A stretch of 64,000 nucleotides of DNA from JBKBIP01 sp046297495. GTDB taxonomy: Bacteria; Planctomycetota; Planctomycetia; Gemmatales; Gemmataceae. This document shows positions 56,822-64,000 of this stretch, in pieces. The translations under genes and the position numbers were made by a program. Position 1 is the stretch's first letter, and every line of letters starts with the position of its first letter. The DNA is taken from positions 1-64,000 of the forward strand of contig JBKBIP010000032.1 of NCBI GenBank assembly GCA_046297495.1, read 5' to 3'. Under the pieces are notes generated by a model that saw only the letters and a list, made by a program, of their open reading frames with translations, was not told the origin of the DNA and did no database searches.

Positions 56822-56997
56822 GGGTCCGACCCTCCTTGGTCTCACAACACTATCTCGCCACGCGCGGTAGAATGACTAGTTTTGGGCGATCTGTCAATGG
56901 GAAACGGGAGTGGGTGGGAGGCGCGAGGGGGGAGGGGGGCGGCGGACTTCTCCCCGCTCGCCATGATGTCGTGGCAACCTATTTTCCAGGAGCCGTT

Positions 56998-57348
56998 TTA
57001 ATAACGGCGTCCGCGGTCGGTGCCTCGTCCGCTGCCGCCATAGCCGCCGCCCCCGCCGCCCCGGTGTCCGCCGCCCGGTCCTCGGCCGCCGCCCCGATCC
57101 TCGCGGGGTTTGGCTTCATTGACCGTCAAGGGACGGCCTCGAAAATTACTGCCGTTCAGGGCGTTGATGGCTTGCTCCGCCTCGCCGTCATCTTGCATGA
57201 CCACGAACCCGAAGCCGCGTGATCGTCCCGTTTCACGATCGGTGATCACTTGAGCTTGTTTGACTGCGCCGTGGGATTGGAACAATTCCAACAAATCGTC
57301 GGCCGTGCAGTCCCAGACCAAATTGCCGACGTAGATATTCTTCGCCAT
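56998..57348 (-). CDS. RRM-domain RNA-binding protein with Gly-rich tail
   Basis: A 116-residue protein with one RNA recognition motif. RNP2 is IYVGNL (residues 5-10) and RNP1 is RGFGFVVM (44-51). The tail is Gly/Arg-rich (GGGHRGGGGGGYGGSGRG). This is the form of the cyanobacterial and planctomycete Rbp proteins, which bind RNA and are often cold- or stress-induced. AAAGG precedes the ATG at 57348; the long upstream region may be a regulated leader. Confidence 0.94.
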   Translation of the reverse strand: MAKNIYVGNLVWDCTADDLLELFQSHGAVKQAQVITDRETGRSRGFGFVVMQDDGEAEQAINALNGSNFRGRPLTVNEAKPREDRGGGRGPGGGHRGGGGGGYGGSGRGTDRGRRY

Positions 57349-58049
57349 CGGAGAACCTTTCCATGCCCCCGCCGCCGAAACGGAACACAAATGGCAAGAA
57401 ATCAGAACCGCATCTCCCAGAAATGAGTAAGGAAAGGGAGGATGGCGGCACGGTTCTTACCTGGGGCATTCAACATAAAAACCAGAAACGAAACGAACCA
57501 GCGATTCCAGGTAGTGGTGAATCGCAAAACCAGCATGGCACGTTCGCCGTGGAGTTCGGGCATGGAACCCAACGACTCCAGGCATCAACCGGAATTCAGG
57601 ATGTTCGGAATGGATTCGGGTTGGAAGGTCGGTCCTTTCTTCGGCCCTGCACGCCTCACGGAACCTGGAAAAGCGAAAAGCCATTGTCCGGCCAGATCGC
57701 AGGGCCGGTCTCCCCTACTTTCTCGGTTCTTTCGGGGAGACTGCTCACACGCGCGAGTGGAACGTCGTCGAAAACCGCAGACGAGAAAGACAGGGCCATC
57801 CGCAACGGGCAATGGTTTCTCTCGGTACGTTGACGCCCTGTTCACGGTTCAGGAACGGCGCACCGAAATAAAACTAGGATACTATAGCTCCTGGTTGGCA
57901 TTTGTCCAATAGGTATTTTATTTTTTGTCGATGACCAGGGATATGCTTGTCAAGATGGTTTTCGGGATTTCAGGCAATTTTCCTTAACTTCACCCGGTCG
58001 CGGTTTTTGCCGGCGGAAGAGGGGGAAAACGGGCCGATCTTTTCCTATA
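57349..58049. other. Divergent intergenic region (RRM gene / hpnC)
   Basis: A 701-base stretch with no supported gene. It should contain the RRM gene leader and the hpnC promoter. TATAAT at 58046-58051 overlaps the first ATG of hpnC. No clear hairpin with T-run was seen. Confidence 0.5.
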
Positions 58050-58988
58050 ATGTCCGGCATGACCACGACCTTCACGCGAGAGTTGGCCCGCTATGGGCCG
58101 CATCAGGGCTATGCCACTGTCACGTTGAGTCAGGCGCGCGTGTATTGCCGGCGGTTGGCCCAAACCCATTACGAGAATTTCACGGTGGCGTCGTGGCTGT
58201 TGCCGCGGCATTTACGGCCGCACTTTCACGCCATCTATGCCTACTGCCGCTGGGCCGATGATCTGGCCGATGAGACGCACGGCGCTGAGGCCTTGGCCCT
58301 GTTGCGCTGGTGGCGCGACGAGCTGCACCGTTGTTATCAAGGCCAACCGCGCCATCCGGTGATGGTCGCCTTGCGTGAAACCATTCGCCAGTTCGACATT
58401 CCGGAGAAGCCGTTTCTGGATCTGTTGTTCGCCTTCGAGCAAGATCAGCTGGTCAAGACATACCAAACCTACGACCAATTGCTTCAATATTGTCGCTATT
58501 CGGCCAATCCGGTCGGCCATTTGATCCTGTATCTGGGACGAACGTATGACACAGAAAAAGCCAAGCTGGCGGATTGCATCTGCACCGGCTTGCAATTGGC
58601 GAACTTCTGGCAGGATGTGGCCCGCGATTTGGACCTGGGGCGAGTCTATCTGCCCCAAGAAGACATGCGGCGTTTCGGCTACGACGAGGCCGACTTGCTT
58701 GCCCGCCGCCACACGCCCGCTTTCGCCGAGCTGATGCGCTTCGAGGTGGACCGAACTCGAGACCTGTTCTATCGCGGCCTACCTCTGATCGACCTGGTGC
58801 CGGAGGAATTGCGCATCGACGTGGAATTGTTCACGCGCGGCGGTCTGGCTATTCTGCGCAAGATCGAACGATTGCGTTACAACGTCTGGCGGACTCGCCC
58901 CACGCTGGCCAAGTGGGAAAAGGGCTGGCTGTTGCTCCATGCCTGTGGGCGGAAGCTGCGCTGGTCGCTGCCGCCCTGGCTGGGGTGA
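58050..58988 (+). CDS. hpnC: Squalene biosynthesis protein HpnC
   Basis: A 312-residue trans-prenyltransferase of the squalene/phytoene synthase fold. With HpnD and HpnE it makes squalene from farnesyl diphosphate without NADPH-dependent squalene synthase; HpnC converts presqualene diphosphate to hydroxysqualene. The Asp-rich motif is YCRWADDLADE (Asp70, Asp71, Asp74) and the second is NFWQDVARDLDLGRVYLP. Start at 58050 or 58059: a TATAAT (58046-58051) overlaps the first ATG, so a leaderless start at 58059 is possible. The next gene follows after 33 bases. Confidence 0.93.
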   Translation: MSGMTTTFTRELARYGPHQGYATVTLSQARVYCRRLAQTHYENFTVASWLLPRHLRPHFHAIYAYCRWADDLADETHGAEALALLRWWRDELHRCYQGQPRHPVMVALRETIRQFDIPEKPFLDLLFAFEQDQLVKTYQTYDQLLQYCRYSANPVGHLILYLGRTYDTEKAKLADCICTGLQLANFWQDVARDLDLGRVYLPQEDMRRFGYDEADLLARRHTPAFAELMRFEVDRTRDLFYRGLPLIDLVPEELRIDVELFTRGGLAILRKIERLRYNVWRTRPTLAKWEKGWLLLHACGRKLRWSLPPWLG

Positions 58989-59021
58989 GCGAGTACGCTG
59001 GCCGGATGGGAGGCGTCTGCC

Positions 59022-59891
59022 TTGGTAATGGATGCGACGTTGGTTCGTTCCTACGCCTATTGCGAGAAACTGGCGCGGCGGCAAGCGGGGAATTTCTACC
59101 CCGCCTTCCGCCTGCTCCCTAGCACGCAGCGGCGGGGGATGTGCGCCTTGTACGCCTTCATGCGCGTCACCGATGATTTGGCCGATGACGCCGGGAGCGT
59201 GGCCGACAAAGCGGCGGCCTTGAACGACTGGCGGCTGGCACTACGACTGACGCTGGAGGAAGCGACCTACCGCCATCCCTTGCTGCCAGCTGTTCATCAC
59301 ACCGTCGAACGCTTCGCCATTCCGGCGGAGTATTTGCACGATGTCCTCGACGGCGTAATGATGGACCTGGACACGCGCGTCTATCAAACTTTCGACGAGC
59401 TATACCGCTATTGCTATCGCGTGGCGTCGGCGGTGGGGCTGGCCTGTATTCATATCTGGGGCTTTCACGCCGAGCAAGCCAAGGTCCACGCCGAAGCGCT
59501 CGGCATCGCCTTTCAACTGACGAACATCCTGCGCGACTTGGCCGAGGACGCCGAGCGCGGGCGGATTTACTTGCCCCATGAGGAGCTGCAGCGCTTCGAC
59601 TACGGGGCGGAGGAGCTGGAACGCGGCGCGATCAACGACCGCTTTCGCGCCTTGATGCGCTTTCAGATCGAACGGGCCCGGCGTTATTACCAGTCGGCGG
59701 ACTTGCTGTTGCCACTGCTGCGGCCGGCGGGGCGCGCCGTCGCGCAAGTGATGACCTGCACCTATCGCGGCTTGCTGGATGTCATCGAACAGCGCGATTA
59801 TGACGTGTTCAGCACCCGCGTGCGCCTGAGCGGCTGGCGCAAGCTGGGGCTGGTGGTGCAAGCGCTGCCGGTGCGCTGGGGATGGGCGTGA
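59022..59891 (+). CDS. hpnD: Presqualene diphosphate synthase HpnD
   Basis: A 289-residue enzyme of the same fold, joining two farnesyl diphosphates to presqualene diphosphate. Asp motifs are MRVTDDLADD (Asp51, 52, 55, 56) and LTNILRDLAEDAERGRIYLP. The TTG at 59022 has GGGAGG eight bases upstream; the ATG at 59028 is the alternative but its spacing of 14 is long. It lies between hpnC and hpnE. Confidence 0.94.
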   Translation: MVMDATLVRSYAYCEKLARRQAGNFYPAFRLLPSTQRRGMCALYAFMRVTDDLADDAGSVADKAAALNDWRLALRLTLEEATYRHPLLPAVHHTVERFAIPAEYLHDVLDGVMMDLDTRVYQTFDELYRYCYRVASAVGLACIHIWGFHAEQAKVHAEALGIAFQLTNILRDLAEDAERGRIYLPHEELQRFDYGAEELERGAINDRFRALMRFQIERARRYYQSADLLLPLLRPAGRAVAQVMTCTYRGLLDVIEQRDYDVFSTRVRLSGWRKLGLVVQALPVRWGWA

Positions 59892-59895
59892 GCGG

Positions 59896-61242
59896 ATGGC
59901 CGAACGGGTGCTGATCATCGGCGGCGGATTGGCGGGGCTGGCGGCGGCGACGGCCTTGGCGCCGCGTGGCTTCCAGGTGACGTTGCTGGAGTCGCGCAAC
60001 CGCTTGGGGGGGCGGGCTGGCTCCTTCACCGACCCCCTCACCGGACAACTCATCGACATTTGCCAACACGTCAGCATGGGGTGTTGTACCAACTTCGACC
60101 ATTTTTGCCAGACCGTGGGCATCGATCACTTGCTGCGACCACAGCGCGAGCTCTTTTTCATGACACCGGATCGGCGCGTCAGCCGCTTGCGGGCCGATCC
60201 CTGGCCGGCGCCGCTGCACCTGGCGCGCGGGTTGTTGTCCGCCCATTATCTGCATCTCGCCGACAAGCTGCGCATCATCTGGGGATTGCACCGCCTGCAA
60301 CGACATGAGGCTGACGATGATCCCCCTTTTCATGATTGGCTGACACGACATCGCCAAACACCGGCCGCCATCGACCGTTTTTGGGGGATCGTCCTGACCA
60401 GCGCCTTGAACGAAACGACCGACCGCATCGGCTTGCGTTACGCCCGCAAGGTGTTCGTCGATGGCTTCCTGCGCCACCCGCGCGGCTTCGAGGTCCGGCT
60501 GCCAGTCGTGCCGTTGGGCCGGCTCTATGGCGCGGAGCTGTTGACTTGGCTGCGCCGGCACGGCGTCCGCTTGTGTCTCAACCACGGGGTCAAACAGATT
60601 CAGTGTCTCGAAAACCGGGTCGAAAGCGTGCTATTGCGCGATGCGGAACCCACGCGCGCGGACTGGTACATCAGCGCCGTCCCCTTCGATCGCCTGCTCG
60701 AGCTGTTGCCCGCCGATGTGATTGCCGCGCATCCCTGTTTCGCCAACCTGCGGCGGTTGGAAACGTCGCCGATCACCAGCGTTCACCTGTGGCTGGATCG
60801 GCCCGTGACACCGTTGCCACACGTCGTTTTGATCGATAGCGTCGGGCAATGGGTCTTCCCGCGCGGCGAAGTGACACCTGGAGAACATTATTTGCAAGTC
60901 GTCGTCAGCGCATCGCGCGCGCTGCGCGGCGCCGGCCACGCCGAGACGCAGCGGCGGATCGTGGCGGAATTGGCGCATCTCTTTCCGCCGTTGCGAAGGG
61001 CGACGATCCGGCGCGTCCGCGTGATCACCGAGCCAACCGCCACCTTCAGCGCCGTGCCGGGGGTCGATCAGTGGCGTCCCGAACCAGCAACGCCGCTGGC
61101 GAACCTGTTCCTGGCTGGCGATTGGACCGCGACCGGTTGGCCCGCGACCATGGAAGGGGCCGTTCGCAGCGGCTACCGAGCCGCCGAAGCCCTGCTGCGC
61201 CGCTACGGGCGCGACGAACGCTTGCTGCGACCGGATTTGTGA
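59896..61242 (+). CDS. hpnE: Hydroxysqualene dehydroxylase HpnE (FAD amine-oxidase fold)
   Basis: A 448-residue flavoprotein that reduces hydroxysqualene to squalene, the last step of the HpnCDE route. The FAD motif is IIGGGLAGLAAATAL (from residue 7) and the C-terminal FAD-contact LFLAGDWTATGWPATMEGAVRSGYRAAEALL is intact. It starts four bases after the hpnD stop, so translation is coupled. Squalene would feed hopanoid or sterol synthesis; a cyclase gene is not in the window. Confidence 0.94.
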   Translation: MAERVLIIGGGLAGLAAATALAPRGFQVTLLESRNRLGGRAGSFTDPLTGQLIDICQHVSMGCCTNFDHFCQTVGIDHLLRPQRELFFMTPDRRVSRLRADPWPAPLHLARGLLSAHYLHLADKLRIIWGLHRLQRHEADDDPPFHDWLTRHRQTPAAIDRFWGIVLTSALNETTDRIGLRYARKVFVDGFLRHPRGFEVRLPVVPLGRLYGAELLTWLRRHGVRLCLNHGVKQIQCLENRVESVLLRDAEPTRADWYISAVPFDRLLELLPADVIAAHPCFANLRRLETSPITSVHLWLDRPVTPLPHVVLIDSVGQWVFPRGEVTPGEHYLQVVVSASRALRGAGHAETQRRIVAELAHLFPPLRRATIRRVRVITEPTATFSAVPGVDQWRPEPATPLANLFLAGDWTATGWPATMEGAVRSGYRAAEALLRRYGRDERLLRPDL

Positions 61243-61309
61243 ACGGGGGGACTTTCCCATCCACGATGAGAAGAGACCTTCGGAGGCAGGTGTTGGTGAA
61301 AATTGAGGC

Positions 61310-62659
61310 ATTACCCCCCCCGCGACGTAGATGCCGCCGGTGAACGTCGGTGTAATAGGCGAAGAAATTGGCCAGCAGCGGCAGCCCGTTGGGATTCCGG
61401 CCATCATAGACCTTGACGTGGGGACTCCCCCCCGCCCCCGGCGCGGTGATGATGTCCGGGTAGCCGTCCCCGTTGACGTCCCCGACGGCCACGCGCACGC
61501 CGCCGCCGAAGCCGGGGTACGGGAAGATGTCATACAGCAGGGACGCATCGCGGGCATCGTGGACGCGCACATGCGCCCCGCCCCCCGCGTCCGCCCCGGT
61601 AACTAGCAACGGCACCGCCAACACCCGCACCGTGATGGTCTCGGCCACGCTGGTCACGCCGTCGCTGACCCGCACGGTGATGGCGTAGGTACCCGGATGC
61701 TGTCCCAGACTCGGATTGGGCGCCCAGGTGAAGACACCGGTGAGCGAATTAATCGTCCCGCCCGCCGGCGCCCCGGCTAAAGGTCAGTAATTGAACGGGT
61801 AAGTCCGCGTCCGTCGCCGACGCGGTGAAGGTGAGTACCCCGTCGATGTAGATGATCTGGTCACCGATAGGGGCCAGGACGGGGGCTTGGTTGACCTCGT
61901 TGACGGTGATGGTGATCTCTTGCTCGTCATACAGATTGGGCGTCCCATCATCGGTGACGCGCACCGTGAAGGTGAAGACGCCCGGTCCCTGCGCTTCGCT
62001 CGGTGTCCAACTGAAGACGCCGGTGATGGGATGGATGCTCGCCCCCGACGGGACGTCACCGTGCAGACTGAAAGTGAGGGTGTCGCCTGGGTCCGGGTCA
62101 GTGGCGGCGGCGGTGAAGGAGAATGGCACTAGCTCATCGGTGGTGTAACTACTTTGCGGCAGGTCGAGCGTGGGGGGCTGATTCACCGGCGCGGCCGCCA
62201 CATCAATTCAGACGGTGGCGACATTGGAGTTATTGACACCATCGGTGGCGTAGTAGGTGAAACTATCCATGCCAGAGAACCCGGTGTTCGGCGTGTAATC
62301 GAACGCTCCACTCGCGTACAACGTCAGGGTGCCATACAGGACATCATCCACCAACACCGCCGTCAGATTGTCACCGCTGTCGTTGCCCAGGACGCCCGGG
62401 ACGGACACGAACAGGGGGACGTCCTCGTCGGTGAAGTAGTAGTCGTCGTGGGCTTCGGGATAGTCGTTGACTTCCGCCGTGGCTGTCAAAATGAGATACG
62501 CCGTCGGATCATCCGCGTCCTCAATGGTGATGGTGATGGTGAACGTTCCCGCGCTATCATACGTATGAGTGCCAAACACATCGAACCAGTCCGCTTGCGC
62601 GGCATAGTCGATGGTGCCGCTGGTTGGGTCGGACCCGTCCCCCCAATCAATCGGAGCAA
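61310..62659 (-). pseudogene. Broken Ig/cadherin-like and FG-GAP surface protein
   Basis: Translated in pieces, this is part of a large exported planctomycete surface protein. In order it has a PKD-like segment (GTHTYDSAGTFTITITIEDADD), a VCBS/cadherin-like domain (DDYYFTDEDVPLFVSVPGVLGND), Ig-like repeats (NQPPTLDL through VFSWTPSEAQGPGVFTFTVRVTDDG) and an FG-GAP unit (VAVGDVNGDGYPDIITAPG). Lesions: an in-frame TGA at 62208-62210, a frameshift near 61774-61780 and another near 61345-61352. Both ends are missing; the 5' end joins a HEAT-repeat gene and the 3' end stops near 61310. Confidence 0.8.
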
Positions 62660-63507
62660 TTGTCCCAGAGCAAATACAATTGCAACGCGGGATTTCTTAT
62701 GCTTTCGTTCTCGTAGTGCCGCAATTAATGCGGGAACAGAAATCTCTGGGTCACGTCTCAGGTGCCCGAGAGACGTAGCTACACTTGCAATTACTCTATC
62801 ATCAGAATCTTTCAAGGCTTTGATTAGCGAAGGAAATACGTTAGGATACTTTTCTCCCACCCTGCGAAGCTCGAATGCTGTAAGTGTTCGCGCTTCCCAA
62901 TCTTTAGACTCCAACAGCTTCAACAGAACCGGCACTATCAGTTCCTCATGATGATTTATGTCCAGCAAGCTGCCGCTTGTAACCACACGAACATAATCAG
63001 GTCCGCTTCATCTTGGACTATTTCCAGCATGCGCGTTAGTGCTTTACTAGGCGACGTCTTGAAACGATGCACCAGTGCGCTCCCTGCCAATCGACGGACC
63101 AATGTGTTTGAATCGTCAAGGGCCCTAATCAATGCGGCCTTAGAGCTTTCAGCACCCTCCTCGCCAAACTCATTCAAATCCACAATTGCCCGTGCCCGGC
63201 GTTGTGGATCAGGATCTTCACGCAGCTGTTTAATCAACGCGGCGATTTTCACGTTCCTCTCAATGACCGCGATACACTCCCGCGCCCGCCGCGCGATCTC
63301 TCGGTCCGAGCTTTTCAGGGCGGCGTGGAGCGGCGCCAACGCCGGTTCCTCCGCGGCGATCAAGGCTTGGGCCGCTTGCTCGCGTCGTTGAAAATCGTCG
63401 CTGCCCAATTGCTGGATGAGGAGCGGAATGGGTGTCGTAGGCGCGTCCGCTCCTAAGAGTGGCCCACAATTGATCAACAACCAAGACGCGATCAGTAAGG
63501 AACGCAT
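62660..63507 (-). pseudogene. Broken HEAT-repeat exported protein
   Basis: The gene starts at the ATG at 63507 with a signal peptide (RSLLIASWLLINCGPLLGA) and HEAT repeats (PLHAALKSSDREIARRARECIAVI, KAALIRALDDSNTLVRRLAGSAL). A frameshift near 62984-62988 (a CACAC run that looks like a two-base insertion) ends the frame at 62956. HEAT repeats continue in another frame (LIKALKDSDDRVIASVATSLGHL) to about 62660, where the sequence changes abruptly to the surface-protein remnant. It is therefore frameshifted and truncated. Confidence 0.75.
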
Positions 63508-64000
63508 GATCGGCTCCTTTCGGTGAAATGGCTTTCTTCGCGGCACGCACCCGCAGCGCCCGCTTTCCACCACCAGGGTAGCACGCCCACGGCACTGTTG
63601 CTTATCCTCTACTCCCGTGAGGACACTTTTGCTCCAGAACCACGTCGGGGACACTAGGTTGTCTGGATTATCCAGATCAGTAAAATCACCTCGGATTGTA
63701 AGACCGGCCAACCCACTGTCAAGCGAAAATCCAAGAATTCTCTATGGAATTGAAATAAAAAAATGAATCTTTATCATCATAGCACATAAGAAATCGACGG
63801 AATGGCCGGGGTGGAGGCGGGGATCCCGGTCCAGAGCACGTTTTGGAACAAGCTCGGGCGTCCGCCCCACGGTAACGCCTTTCACCGGGAGGCTGACACC
63901 CCTCTGCTCGCCATTTGCCACGCGAGATCATGCTCCAACAGTCTGTCCATCCGTCCCCTCTTCGCCGCGTGGACGATGGTTGTCGATCTCCTCCATCCGC
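63508..64000. other. Window end without recognised gene
   Basis: About 490 bases upstream of the HEAT-repeat gene. One frame on the minus strand (63719-63931) is basic and Pro-rich and looks non-coding. Positions 63720-63790 are AT-rich and might hold a promoter. Confidence 0.4.

Noticed and set aside
62208..62210. In-frame TGA as a selenocysteine codon, given the nearby tRNA-Sec
   Set aside because: The residue expected here in VCBS-type domains is Thr, the same gene carries other frameshifts, and no convincing SECIS hairpin was seen.

Overview
The window looks like part of a planctomycete chromosome, probably of the Gemmata-like group. The clues are a Ser/Thr kinase fused to WD40 repeats, a DUF1080 protein, FG-GAP/VCBS surface-protein remnants, HEAT-repeat proteins, two Uma2 nucleases, a futalosine menaquinone route (mqnA, mqnC) and the hpnCDE squalene set. 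Genus cannot be fixed from this sequence alone. Most genes are intact and tightly packed. Three runs of about 100 N (5695-5793, 14022-14120, 40053-40152) are scaffold gaps.

Layout. 1-4276 (minus): respiratory operon of a Cys-rich protein, a GltD-like FAD/NAD(P) oxidoreductase with ferredoxin tail, a Rieske protein and a cytochrome b that runs off the edge. 4715-7726 (plus): mqnA, a Uma2 gene, mqnC. 7805-11431: GH15 glycosidase (minus), tRNA-Arg(ACG) (plus) and an exported serine hydrolase (minus). 11611-18679 (plus): sulfate uptake operon (binding protein, cysT, cysW, cysA, YezD-like), then an anion-type porin and two small secreted proteins. 18700-22797 (minus): cardiolipin synthase and modABC. 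23229-26252: WD40 kinase. 26296-30991 (minus): a cluster of an ExbB/TolQ-like channel, an Hsp70/actin-fold protein, a VWA protein with an ExbD/TolR-like anchor, and an ABC ATPase. 31387-36428: serA, a class V aminotransferase, enolase and a small membrane protein. 36605-39922: a YgiQ radical SAM protein and a methyltransferase.

40259-43267 (minus): radical SAM HemN-like protein, GcvH-like lipoyl carrier and a ferredoxin-type protein in one operon. 43438-46858: DUF1080 protein, RlmI-type methyltransferase, CheY-like regulator and FliA/WhiG-type sigma factor, followed by about 1 kb without a convincing gene. 47854-50410 (minus): RmlA-like and RmlB sugar-nucleotide genes flanking a second Uma2 gene. 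50602-53358: a sulfatase-tail remnant, a TIM-barrel isomerase and a degenerate cyclase-TPR protein. 54027-54121: tRNA-Sec, so the organism probably makes selenoproteins. 54339-57348: a Tat-exported enolase-superfamily enzyme, a methyltransferase, a small conserved-looking gene and an RRM protein. 58050-61242 (plus): hpnC-hpnD-hpnE for squalene. 61310-63507 (minus): broken surface-protein and HEAT-repeat genes joined end to end.

The strongest candidate for an undescribed system is 26296-30991. An ExbB-like proton channel lies in the same run as a protein whose N-terminal helix has the ExbD/TolR/MotB-type aspartate but whose periplasmic part is a coiled coil and a VWA domain; between them sits an Hsp70/actin-fold ATPase-like protein. 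The lipoyl-carrier/radical-SAM/ferredoxin operon at 40259-43267 and the Rieske/cytochrome b operon with a built-in NAD(P)H oxidoreductase are the next most interesting. Two families of short dispersed repeats and heptanucleotide repeats inside a coding region were also seen.
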